Source: Microbacterium oxydans
GTDB taxonomy: Bacteria > Actinomycetota > Actinomycetes > Actinomycetales > Microbacteriaceae
Reading direction: 5' to 3'
NCBI RefSeq assembly: GCF_000956525.1
Contig: NZ_JYIW01000022.1
Span: forward strand, 124,001 to 188,000
DNA length: 64,000 nucleotides
Position numbers and translations under genes: made by a program. Under the pieces are notes generated by a model. It ran no database searches, was not told the origin of the DNA, and saw nothing but the letters and a program-made list of their open reading frames with translations. Positions 23,871-33,300 of the stretch are shown piece by piece. The stretch's first letter is position 1. Every line of letters starts with the position of its first letter.

Positions 23871-25317
23871 TCAGAGCTGCGACGCCCCCGGAACGATCGG
23901 TGGCGCGTCGGCAGTCCTGCTGCCGCGTGCCTCGTGCCCGTCCGCGTTCGACCCCGCCGGGTCGTCCTGCCCCGCCGCGTCGTCCTGCCCCTCGATGTGC
24001 TGCTCCGGCGCGTGCGCGTAGAGGTCGGTCAGCTGCCGGTACGACTTCGTGAAGAACGCGAGCGTGCCGACGACCACCATGATGAGTCCGGCGAACAGAC
24101 AGATCAGAGCGATGCCGCGGGCATCCCCCTCGCCGAGCAACCAGCCCCACTGCCGCTGACCGTCTGCCGTCTTCATGTACGGGATGATCAGGAACTCGGC
24201 GATCGGCGCGATCAGGAACGCTGTGATCGGTGCGGCAGCCGCTTCCATCGCAACAGCGACGCCGAACACCCGCCCCTGCCGGTCGAACGGCACGACCTTC
24301 TGGATCACGGTCTGCTCCGCCGCCTCGACCGGAGGCACCAGCGCCATGTACACCCACATGCCGAGCACGTACAGCGGCCACCACTCGCGCAGCATGAAGA
24401 CCGAGCCGAGCAGGCCCATCGCGATCACGACGAGCAGCATGGTGCGCATCGGCTTCCTGCCGAGCCCGAACTTCGCGACGAGCCCGCCGCCGATCAGGAA
24501 GCCGGTCGACGCGAACGCCAGCGCGAATCCCCACATCTGAGCGTCGAAGAGCGTCAGGCCGTACGGATCCATCAGCGCCATGTAGACGCCGCCGATCAGG
24601 TTGTTGAACGTCGAGAAGATGATCAGCGCGAATAGTCCGGGCGCGAGCCGGATCGCGCGGACGCTCCCTCGGAAGTCGAGTGCGCTCGTGGCATCGGGGT
24701 CGGCCTTCGGCGTGCCCTCCGGGATGCGGATGAACAGCAGATGCACGAAGGTCAGCACCATCGCGACGATTGCGATAGCGAGCGTCCATCCCATGCCGAG
24801 GAACCCGATGGAGAGGCCGGAGAACACGCTCGTCACGAGGAAGGCGAGGCCCTGCACGGTGCCGACGAGGCCGTTCGCGTTCGCGCGTTTCTCGTCAGAG
24901 ACGAGCAGCGTGACCGTCGTCGAGAGCGCGATGTTGCGAAGCTGCTCGATCACCCCGCCGAACAGGATGACCGCCGAGAACAGCCAGAACCAGGGGCCAC
25001 CGAGATCGAGCAGCGCGCTCTCCGGCTGCGAGACGTAGACGACGCCGGCGAGCAGGAAGGCGACCGCCGAGATCACGCTCGAGAGCAGCATGACCGTGTG
25101 CTTGCGGTGGCGGGTCGACGATCGTGCCGAACAGCATCGCGAAGAACGCCACCATCAACATGTAGGCGCCGCCGATGATCCCGGTGGCGAGCACCGACTG
25201 GGTCTCGATGTACACCCAGAACGTGAGCGCGAACCAGAGAAAGCTCGTCGTCACGTTGGCGATCAACGTGTTGACGAGCACATTCGCGAAGGCCGTCTTC
25301 GCCGCGGTGCGCTGCAT
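23871..25317 (-). pseudogene. MFS transporter gene split by a single-base frameshift
   Basis: Reading on the minus strand, codons from the ATG at 25317 give the first membrane helices of an MFS protein (MQRTAAKTAFANVLVNTLIA, later MLMVAFFAMLFGTIVD). At the run GGG at 25112-25114 the frame shifts. Removing one G restores the expected MFS loop RHRKHTVMLLSSVI and the remaining ten helices to 23871. The intact product would be 481 residues, with a charged C-terminal tail of about 50 residues. It is either a recent real mutation, phase variation at a short G run, or a sequence error. It is divergent from threonine aldolase. Confidence 0.85.
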
Positions 25318-25369
25318 GATCCGAGGGTAGAGCGCCCCTCCGACATCCGGAAGCCCCTCCGCCGGGCCG

Positions 25370-25375
25370 TAGGCT
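25370..25375 (+). promoter_or_regulatory. TAGGCT -10 element, leaderless threonine aldolase start
   Basis: TAGGCT ends seven bases before the GTG at 25382, so transcription would begin at or next to the start codon. The same spacing is seen before 41350 (TACCCT) and 42185 (TAGGAT). Confidence 0.5.
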
Positions 25376-25381
25376 TGGGAG

Positions 25382-26449
25382 GTGAGCATTCAGCATGACC
25401 CCGCGATCCGGGGCTTCGCCAGTGACAACTACTCCGGCATCCACCCCGAGGTCCTCGCGGCCATCGCCAGGGCGAACGACGGGCACCAGGGCGCATACGG
25501 CAGCGACGCCTACACGGCACGCCTGCAGGAGGTCATCCAGCTGCATTTCGGCGAAGGCGCTGAGGCGTTCCCGGTGTTCAACGGCACCGGGGCGAACGTC
25601 ACCGGCCTGCAGTCGATGCTGCCGCGCTGGGGCGCCGTGATCGCGGCATCCTCCGCGCACATCAACGTCGACGAGGGCGGTGCCCCGGAGAAGATCGGCG
25701 GGTTCAAGCTGCTGACCGTTCCGACCGACGACGGCAAGCTCACCCCCGAACTCATCGACCGCGAAGCGTGGGGCTGGGGCGATGAGCACCGCGCCCAGCC
25801 GCTGGTCGTGTCGATCACCCAGTCCACCGAGCTCGGCACGCTCTACACGGCCGAGGAGATCCGCACGATCGCCGATCACGCGCACGAGCGCGGCATGAAG
25901 CTGCACCTCGACGGCGCACGCCTGTCGAACGCGGCGGCTGCGCTCGACCTGCCGCTGCGCGCATTCACGACGGATGCCGGCGTCGACGTGCTCAGCTTCG
26001 GCGGCACCAAGAACGGTGCCATGCTCGGCGAGGCCGTCGTGGTGCTGAACCCCGCGGCATCCGATGGGCTCATCTACTCCCGCAAGTTCAACATGCAGCT
26101 CTCGTCGAAGATGCGCTTCGTGTCGGCCCAGCTGATCGCGCTGCTCGACGGCGACCTGTGGCTGCGCAACGCCCGCCACGCCAACGCCATGGCCGCCCGC
26201 CTGCGGGCAGCGGTCGAGGCCGGCATCGCCGACGGCTCGATCGACGGCGTCACCTTCACGCAGCCGACGCAGTCGAACGGACTCTTCGCGACCCTGCCGG
26301 ACGGCGTCGCCGACAGCCTGCGCGAATCGTTCCGGTTCTACGACTGGGATGCGGCGCGCAACGAGGTCCGCTGGATGTGCAGCTTCGACACCCACGAAGA
26401 CGACGTCGACGCGTTCGTCGCCGAGCTCTCACGCCTCACCGGCGCCTGA
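25382..26449 (+). CDS. ltaE: Low-specificity L-threonine aldolase (PLP-dependent)
   Basis: A 355-residue fold-type I PLP enzyme of the beta-eliminating lyase/threonine aldolase family, splitting L-threonine or L-allo-threonine to glycine and acetaldehyde. Seen: FASDNYSGIHPEVL at the N-terminus, NGTGANVTGL, LHLDGARLSNA (DGAR 177-180, PLP pyridine contact) and SFGGTKNGAMLGE with the Schiff-base lysine K210. GTG is the start; no ribosome site is needed if the transcript is leaderless. It is divergent from the MFS gene and convergent with the NUDIX-like gene. Confidence 0.93.
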   Translation: MSIQHDPAIRGFASDNYSGIHPEVLAAIARANDGHQGAYGSDAYTARLQEVIQLHFGEGAEAFPVFNGTGANVTGLQSMLPRWGAVIAASSAHINVDEGGAPEKIGGFKLLTVPTDDGKLTPELIDREAWGWGDEHRAQPLVVSITQSTELGTLYTAEEIRTIADHAHERGMKLHLDGARLSNAAAALDLPLRAFTTDAGVDVLSFGGTKNGAMLGEAVVVLNPAASDGLIYSRKFNMQLSSKMRFVSAQLIALLDGDLWLRNARHANAMAARLRAAVEAGIADGSIDGVTFTQPTQSNGLFATLPDGVADSLRESFRFYDWDAARNEVRWMCSFDTHEDDVDAFVAELSRLTGA

Positions 26450-26456
26450 GCCGCAC

Positions 26457-26483
26457 GCCCACGTCGCCGAATGCGGCGTGGGC
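26457..26483. terminator. Bidirectional hairpin between convergent genes
   Basis: GCCCACG and CGCCG on the left pair with CGGCG and TGGGC on the right around a four-base loop, with one small bulge. The element lies between the stops of threonine aldolase (26449) and the NUDIX-like gene (26495), as expected for a shared terminator. Confidence 0.6.
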
Positions 26484-26494
26484 TCGGCCCGGAT

Positions 26495-27097
26495 TCAGCG
26501 CAGCAGACCCAGGTTCGCCAGGGCCAGACGGATGAGGGTGCCCCGACCGCCCTCCATCTCAGCCGCGACCGCGTCGGACCCTGCGGCTTCCGCCGAGAAC
26601 CAGGTGACCTCGAGCGCATCCTGACGCGGCTCGCAGGTGCCGGTGACCGGAACCACGAACGCCAGTGACACCGCGTGCTGCCGGTCGTCGTGGTACGCGC
26701 TGAGTCCCGGCATCGGGAAGTACTCGGCCACCGTGAACGGCAGCGGCTGCGGCGGCAGCAGCGGGAAGGCCATCGGTCCGAGATCGTTCTCGACGTGACG
26801 GAACAGGGCGTCGCGGATCGTCTCGCCGAAGCGCACGCGACCCGACACGATCGTGCGCGTCATCTCGCCCATCGGCGTGGAGCGGAGCAGGATGCCGATC
26901 TCGGTCACCACGCCTGAGCCATCGACGCGCACCGGGATCGCCTCGACGTAGAGCATCGGCAGGTGACGCCGCGCCTCTTCCAGCTCGAAGTCGCTCAGCC
27001 AGCCGGGATTCGCGTCGCGGGACGGCGGCTGCGCATCGCCGAAACCGCCGAGGCCGTCGTCGGGCTCAGGATCGGGATCAGGTGTGCGAACGGCCAT
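26495..27097 (-). CDS. NUDIX hydrolase family / DUF4916 protein
   Basis: A 200-residue protein with a NUDIX-like fold as in DUF4916: VEAIPVRVDGSGVVTEIGIL, RTIVSGRVRFGETIRDALFR in place of the usual Nudix box, and VSLAFVVPVTGTCEPRQDA. The canonical G-x5-E-x7-R-E-U-x-E-E-x-G-U pattern is not complete, so pyrophosphatase activity is uncertain. The first 30 residues are acidic and proline-rich. It is divergent from the esterase gene. Confidence 0.75.
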   Translation of the reverse strand: MAVRTPDPDPEPDDGLGGFGDAQPPSRDANPGWLSDFELEEARRHLPMLYVEAIPVRVDGSGVVTEIGILLRSTPMGEMTRTIVSGRVRFGETIRDALFRHVENDLGPMAFPLLPPQPLPFTVAEYFPMPGLSAYHDDRQHAVSLAFVVPVTGTCEPRQDALEVTWFSAEAAGSDAVAAEMEGGRGTLIRLALANLGLLR

Positions 27098-27170
27098 GTG
27101 TCCTTTCTACCAGCCGCGCTCGCTCGCCGGCACCGGGCCCGCGTCGGCGGCCACTGGCAGACTGGTCCGC

Positions 27171-27827
27171 ATGAGCGAGCACCTGACGATCGACGACGCC
27201 GCGACACGGTGGTCCACCGACCAGCGCGACGGGATGCCGCTGCTCGTCCTGCTGCACGGATACGGTGCCGACGAGCACGACCTGTTCGGACTCGTGCCGT
27301 ACCTGCCGAGCGAGGTGGCGGTGGCCTCCGTCGCCGCACCGCTCGCGCCGCCGTGGCCGATGCCTGGCCGCTCCTGGTACGCGATCGAGGGACTCGACGG
27401 TCGCAGCCCTGAAGCCGTGACGACCGCAGCCGAGGCGTTCCTGCGCTGGCTCGACGCCGCATCCGTGGGGGCATCCTCCGTGGCACTGCTCGGTTTCTCG
27501 CAGGGTGCGGCCGTCGCGCTGCAGGCCCTTCGACTCGACCCCGAGCGGTTCGGTTCCGTGGTCGCGCTGAGCGGCTATGCGGCCACGGGCGAACTGCCGA
27601 GAGACGACGACCTGCGCGAGTTGCGACCGGCCGTGTTCTGGGGCCGCGGCTCGCACGACGATGTGATCCCGCCCGCGCTGATCGATCACACCGCGCAATG
27701 GCTGCCCGACCACTCTGAGCTCTCCGGCCGGGTGTACCCCGGCCTCACGCACAGCATCTCGGAAGACGAGCTCGCCGACGTGCGGCTGTTCCTGACGAAA
27801 TGGGTCGACGGGATCGAGCAGGCGTAG
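27171..27827 (+). CDS. Alpha/beta hydrolase, phospholipase/carboxylesterase family
   Basis: A 218-residue serine hydrolase. It has LLVLLHGYGADEHDLFGL (oxyanion region), the nucleophile elbow LLGFSQGAAVAL with S110, WGRGSHDDVIPP containing the acid D163/D164, and the histidine in GLTHSISEDEL (H194). This is the acyl-protein thioesterase/carboxylesterase group acting on short acyl esters. CAGACT lies seven bases before the ATG, so the message may be leaderless. Confidence 0.88.
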   Translation: MSEHLTIDDAATRWSTDQRDGMPLLVLLHGYGADEHDLFGLVPYLPSEVAVASVAAPLAPPWPMPGRSWYAIEGLDGRSPEAVTTAAEAFLRWLDAASVGASSVALLGFSQGAAVALQALRLDPERFGSVVALSGYAATGELPRDDDLRELRPAVFWGRGSHDDVIPPALIDHTAQWLPDHSELSGRVYPGLTHSISEDELADVRLFLTKWVDGIEQA

Positions 27828-28159
27828 GCGACACGCCCGGGGTTGCGACGCACGACACGCCCGGGTATCGTCGTGGAGTCCTGTCCGCCGTGTCTGGAAG
27901 TCCTTTGATCTGATCCGTCGCCTCCGCGCCCATTCTTCAGCGCGCTGACCCGACGACCCTTCGACAGGCTCAGGGACCCATCCCATTCCAGGGAACGCCC
28001 TGTCAGGGACCATCCCATTCCAGGGAACGCCCTGTCAGGGACCAATCCCGTTCTGGGACCGTCCCGCTTCTCGTGGACAATCCGCCTCCGCTCCGACCCT
28101 TCGCGGCTCGTGACCGAGGTCCGGTGTCAGTGCACCCCACGCACTCGACAGGAGACCCC
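27828..28159. repeat. Intergenic region with a REP copy and a 32-bp tandem repeat
   Basis: No gene is supported in this 332-bp gap. It contains two CGACACGCCCGGG repeats (27829-27865), one REP copy (27955-27978), then two exact 32-bp units beginning CATCCCATTCCAGGGAACGC (27979-28010 and 28011-28042) and a decayed third. Each unit has a CAGGG/CCCTG hairpin. A ribosome site AGGAG for the ABC-F gene ends the region. Confidence 0.8.
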
Positions 28160-29851
28160 ATGTCAACCCCGACCCCGCACGCATCGGTCACACTCGACCG
28201 TCTCACCTTCACCTGGCCCGACGGGTCGACCGCGCTCAGCGAGGTGTCCGGTTCCTTCGGCGCCGGCCGCACCGGGCTGGTCGGCCGCAACGGTTCAGGC
28301 AAGTCCACGCTGCTGCGCCTGATCGCCGGAGCGCTCGAGCCCACCTCGGGCGTCATGCATGCGACCGGCGATGTCGCGTACCTGCCGCAGCAGCTCACGC
28401 TCGACGTCGATCGTCGGGTCGCCGAGCTGCTCGGCGTCGCGACGGCGCTCGATGCCGTCCGGGCGATCGCCCGAGGCGACGTCGACCCGGCGCACTTCGA
28501 CGCGGTCGGCGACGACTGGGACATCGAGGCGAGAGCCGAGGCGTCCCTCGCCGAAGCGGGCCTCGCGCCCGAGTTCCTCGACCGTCGAGTCGGTGAGCTG
28601 TCCGGCGGCGAGGCCGTGCTGGTGGCGATCGCCGGCATCCGCCTTCGTCGCGCACCGATCACGCTGCTCGACGAGCCCACGAACAACCTCGACCGTGACG
28701 CCAGAGCGCGGCTCGCCGCGATGATCACCGCCTGGAAGGGGGCGCTCATCGTGGTCAGCCATGACGTGTCGCTGCTCGAGCTGATGGACGACACTGCCGA
28801 GCTCTACGCGCACAGCCTGAGCGTGTTCGGTGGTCCGTACTCCGAGTGGCGGACCTGGCTGGATGCCGAACAGGATGCCGCGAAACAGGCCGAGGTCACC
28901 GCAGCGCAGGCGCTCCGCAAGGAGAAGCGGCAGCGGATCGAGGCCGAGACCAAGCTCGCCCATCGCTCTCGAACGGCGAAGAAGGCCGAGATCGAGAAGC
29001 GCGTGCCTCGGATCATCGCGCACGGCCGCAAGATGGCTGCCGAGGTGTCGGCCGGCAAGCTGCGCACCGAGGTCGGGGCGAAGGAGGATGCCGCGCGCAT
29101 CGCCCGCGAGGAGGCCGGCCGCCGCATCCGCTCCGACTCCTCGATGAAGATCGAGCTGCCGGATCCGCAGGTCTCGCGGAGCCGTCGCATCGCCACGATC
29201 GGCGACGGCGAACGGTCGTGGACGCTCCAGGGACCGGAGCGCGTCGCCCTGATCGGGCGCAACGGCGTCGGGAAGACGACGCTGCTGCAGCGCCTGGTGG
29301 CGAGTGCTGCGGAGGTCGGCGTTCACAATTCAGCAAGAATCGAGCCCAGCGGCCCGGAACCCGAGCGTTCGGCCGGATCCGACGAGTTCTTGCTGAATTG
29401 CGCACGGCTCCCACTGCAGGCCGTGGCCCACACCGACCTGGTCGGGTACCTGCCGCAGCGCGTCGACGGGCTCGATGAGCGCCGATCGGTGTTCGAGAAC
29501 ATCGCCGACGCTGCGCCGCACGTCCCCGAGAAGGAGCTGCGCAATCGACTCGCCCGCTTCCTGATCCGCGGCACGACTGCTGATCGTCCGGTGGCGGCAC
29601 TGTCGGGCGGCGAGCGGTTCAGGGTGGCACTTGCGACGCTGCTGCTCTCCGATCCGGCACCGCACCTCGTGGTGCTCGACGAGCCGACCAACAACCTCGA
29701 CCTCGACACGGTCGATCAGCTGGTCGAGGCGCTGCGGGCGTATCGCGGAGCGGTGCTCATCGTCAGCCACGACGATGCGTTCCTCGCGCGGCTCGACCTC
29801 GATCTGACGCTCGAGATCGGCGCGGACGGCGCGCTGCAGGAGGTGGGGTGA
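28160..29851 (+). CDS. ABC-F family ATP-binding protein with an in-frame hairpin insertion
   Basis: A 563-residue protein with two ABC domains and no membrane part, as in ABC-F proteins that act on ribosomes or give antibiotic protection. Domain 1: GRNGSGKST, LSGGEAVLV, LLDEPTNNLD. A basic linker rich in Lys, Arg and Glu follows (about 225-335). Domain 2: GRNGVGKTT (about 366-374), LSGGERFRVA, VLDEPTNNLD. Residues about 387-414 come from a hairpin element (29326-29400) inserted in frame after the domain 2 Walker A helix and before the Q-loop segment YLPQR. The AGGAGACCCC ribosome site fixes the start at 28160. Confidence 0.9.
   Translation: MSTPTPHASVTLDRLTFTWPDGSTALSEVSGSFGAGRTGLVGRNGSGKSTLLRLIAGALEPTSGVMHATGDVAYLPQQLTLDVDRRVAELLGVATALDAVRAIARGDVDPAHFDAVGDDWDIEARAEASLAEAGLAPEFLDRRVGELSGGEAVLVAIAGIRLRRAPITLLDEPTNNLDRDARARLAAMITAWKGALIVVSHDVSLLELMDDTAELYAHSLSVFGGPYSEWRTWLDAEQDAAKQAEVTAAQALRKEKRQRIEAETKLAHRSRTAKKAEIEKRVPRIIAHGRKMAAEVSAGKLRTEVGAKEDAARIAREEAGRRIRSDSSMKIELPDPQVSRSRRIATIGDGERSWTLQGPERVALIGRNGVGKTTLLQRLVASAAEVGVHNSARIEPSGPEPERSAGSDEFLLNCARLPLQAVAHTDLVGYLPQRVDGLDERRSVFENIADAAPHVPEKELRNRLARFLIRGTTADRPVAALSGGERFRVALATLLLSDPAPHLVVLDEPTNNLDLDTVDQLVEALRAYRGAVLIVSHDDAFLARLDLDLTLEIGADGALQEVG
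29326..29400. repeat. In-frame hairpin element inside the ABC-F gene
   Basis: CAATTCAGCAAGAA at 29326-29339 and its exact complement at 29387-29400 form 14-bp arms around 47 bases. The AT-rich arms contrast with the surrounding GC-rich coding sequence. The element keeps the reading frame and adds about 27 residues in a position where other ABC-F proteins go directly to the Q-loop. Confidence 0.85.
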
Positions 29852-29876
29852 GAATGCGGCGCGCCTGGTCCTCGGA

Positions 29877-30287
29877 TCAGGCGCGCCGGCTCCGCATCGC
29901 TCGCGTGTGGGTGAGCTGCGGGTCTGCCGCGAGCGCTGCGTACTCGGTGGAACCGCGAGGCACCAGCGCCACCCGGCCATCGGCGTCGTGGTGCAGCCCC
30001 CAGCCGTAGCGTTTGCCGAGGGGTGACGACCGCAGGCACGGCTGCCCCTTCGAGAAGAAGGCCGCACGTGCAGCCTCGTCGTCGACGGCGATGCCGTGAC
30101 GCAGCGCGTAGGTCTCGAACACGACCTCGTCGGACGTGCGGGCATACGGATGCTCCGCGATGAGCCGGTAGTGCAGCGCCGCGATCGTCGGCTCGTCGGT
30201 CAGCGGCGGCTCGACCGCATCATCGGCCGGACAGTCCTCAGCGACCTCGATGAAGGTGTCGACGTAGTTCGTGGTGTGCGCCGTCAT
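29877..30287 (-). CDS. DUF6157 family protein
   Basis: A 136-residue protein that begins MTAHTTNYVDTFIEVAEDCP, the start typical of the DUF6157 family, and continues with EPTIAALHYRLIAEHPYART and CLRSSPLGKRYGWGLHHDA. No catalytic residues are apparent. The start at 30287 matches the family; longer frames would read into the lhr region. It converges with ABC-F (26-base gap) and diverges from lhr. Confidence 0.8.
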   Translation of the reverse strand: MTAHTTNYVDTFIEVAEDCPADDAVEPPLTDEPTIAALHYRLIAEHPYARTSDEVVFETYALRHGIAVDDEAARAAFFSKGQPCLRSSPLGKRYGWGLHHDADGRVALVPRGSTEYAALAADPQLTHTRAMRSRRA

Positions 30288-30356
30288 GCCTACAGCATGC
30301 TCCTCCCCGCGGACAACGGTGGCCCCGATGTCCGTGGCCTCGACCAAGATGGAGGG

Positions 30357-33300
30357 ATGAGCGACGTGCTCGACCGATTCACCCCCGCGACGCAGGACTG
30401 GTTCCGGGGTGCGTTCCCCGCGCCCACCCCGGCGCAGGCCGGAGCATGGAACGCCATCTCGGCGGGCAAGCACGCGCTGGTCGTGGCGCCGACCGGATCG
30501 GGCAAGACGCTGTCGGCCTTCCTCTGGGCGATCGACCGGGTGTTCCGCGAGCGTCTGGACGCTTCGACAAGCTCAGCGACCCAGCAGTCGAGCTCAGCGA
30601 CCCAGCAGTCGAGCTCAGCGACCCAGCAGTCGAGCTCAGCGACCCAGCAGTCGAGCTCAGCGACTCAGCAGTCGAAGTCAGCGACCCAGCAGACGAAGAA
30701 GGATGCTTCGCGCACCCGCATCCTCTACATCTCCCCGCTCAAGGCGCTCGGCGTCGACGTCGAGCGCAACCTCCGCTCGCCGCTCATCGGCATCGGCCAG
30801 TCCGCCAGACGCCTCGGGCTCCCCGCCCCCTCCGTCACGGTGGGCGTGCGCTCCGGCGACACCACCTCGAGCGATCGGCGCAAACTCGTCTCCGATCCGC
30901 CCGACATCCTCATCACGACGCCCGAGTCGCTGTACCTGATGCTCACCAGTCGTGCGGGTGAGACCCTGCGCGACGTGCACACCGTGATCATCGACGAGGT
31001 CCACGCGGTCGCGGCCACCAAGCGCGGCGCGCATCTCGCGGTGAGCCTGGAACGACTCGACGCCCTGCGCGCCTCGTACGCCCTCCAACAGGGTCAGAAC
31101 CCCAGCGACGTCACTGCCGCGCAGCGCATCGGTCTCTCGGCCACCGTGCGCCCGATCGACGAGGTGGCCCGGTTCCTCGGCGGCTCCGCGCCGGTCGAGA
31201 TCGTGGCACCGCCGGCATCCAAGACCTTCGAACTCTCGGTCGTCGTGCCGATGGACGACATGACGAATCCGCCACCGCCGCCCGGCGCACCGGCGGAGAC
31301 ATCGGGCGATGACGCCGAGTACACGGAGGTCACCGGTTCCGTCTGGCCGCATGTCGAGGAGGCGATCGTCGACCGCATCCTGCAGAACAACTCGACGATC
31401 GTGTTCTCGAACTCCCGCCGCCTCGCCGAGCGCCTCACCGGTCGGCTCAACGAGATCTACTCCGAGCGCATCGGGGTGCCCGTCCCGGATGCCGCTGTGC
31501 CGGCCGCGATGATGGCCCAGGCCGGCTCCACAGCGGGTGCCGATCCGGTGCTCGCGAAGGCGCACCACGGGTCGGTGTCGAAGGAGCAGCGGGCGCTCGT
31601 CGAGGAGGAGCTCAAGTCGGGTGTGCTGCGCTGCGTCGTCGCGACGAGCAGCCTCGAGCTCGGCATCGACATGGGCGCGGTCGATCTCGTGATCCAGGTC
31701 GAGGCTCCGCCCTCGGCCGCATCCGGTCTGCAGCGCGTCGGTCGCGCCGGTCACCAGGTCGGCGAGATCAGCCGCGCGGCGCTCTTCCCCAAGCACCGGG
31801 GCGACGTGCTGCACACGGCGATCGTCACGGAGCGGATGCTGGCCGGCAAGATCGAGGCGATCCAGGTGCCCCGCAACCCGCTCGACATCCTGGCGCAGCA
31901 GACGGTCGCGGCGAGTGCGCTCGGTGCGATCAGCGTCGAGGAGTGGTTCGAGACCGTGCGGCGGTCGGCACCGTTCCAGGCGCTCCCCCGATCGGCGTAC
32001 GAGGCGACGCTCGATCTGCTCGCCGGTCGCTACCCGTCCGACGAGTTCGCCGAGCTGCGCCCTCGCCTCGTGTGGGACCGCGACGCCGGCACCCTGACTG
32101 GTCGCCCCGGCGCGCAGCGCATCGCGGTGACGAGCGGAGGCACGATCCCCGACCGCGGCCTGTTCGGCGTCTTCGTCGCCGGTGAGGGCGCCGGCCGCCG
32201 GGTCGGCGAGCTCGATGAGGAGATGGTCTACGAGTCCCGAGTGGGCGACGTGTTCACGCTCGGCACCACGAGCTGGCGGATCGCCGAGATCACGCACGAC
32301 CGCGTGAACGTGCTCCCCGCGTACGGACAGCCCGGCAAGGTGCCGTTCTGGCACGGCGACGGCATCGGCCGCCCGTTCGAGCTGGGTGAGGCGCTCGGGA
32401 AGTTCTCCCGCGAGGTGTCGACCGCGACCCCCGAGAAGGCCACGCAGCGATTGATCGAAGCCGGGCTCGACGAGCAGGCCAGAGGCAACCTGATGGCCCA
32501 CCTCACCGAGCAGCGCGAGGCCACCGGCACCCTCCCGACCGACCGGACGCTGACCGTCGAACGGGGTCGCGACGAGGTCGGCGACTGGCGCGTCATCCTG
32601 CATTCCCCATACGGCATGAAAGTGCACGCACCGTGGGCGCTCGCGATCAACGCGCGGGTGCGCGAGCGGCTCGGCGTCGAGGGCTCCGCTGTCGCGAGCG
32701 ATGACGGCATCATCGTGCGCATCCCGGATGCCGATGCAGAGCCGCCTGGCGCTGAGCTGTTCGTGTTCGACCCTGACGAGCTCGAGCGCCTCGTCACGGA
32801 GGAGGTCGGCGGCTCTGCGCTGTTCGCCTCACGCTTCCGCGAGTGCGCGGCGCGGGCGCTCCTCATGCCCCGCACGAACCCGAATCGGCGGTCTCCGCTG
32901 TGGCAGCAGCGCCAACGCTCGGCGCAGCTGCTCGAGGTGGCCCGGCGGCATCCGACCTTCCCGGTGATCCTCGAGACGCTCCGCGAAGTGCTGCAGGACG
33001 TCTACGACCTGCCGTCCCTCCGCCGGCTCGCGACGTCGATCGCCGACCGACGCATCAGGCTCGTCGAGACCCAGCCGGGCCAGCCATCGCCGTACGCCCG
33101 CGATCTGCTCTTCGGGTACGTCGGCGCATTCATGTACGAAGGCGACTCGCCGTTGGCCGAGCGCCGTGCCGCCGCGCTGTCGGTCGATCCCGCGCTGCTC
33201 GGCGAGCTGCTCGGCACGGTCGAGCTGCGCGAGCTCCTCGATCCGGCGATCATCGCCCAGTTCGAGCGCGAGGCCCAGCGGCTCGATCCGGAGCGGCGTG

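Noticed and set aside
30678..32627. Long minus-strand open frame inside lhr
   Set aside because: Antisense shadow of clear helicase motifs; no recognisable protein features.
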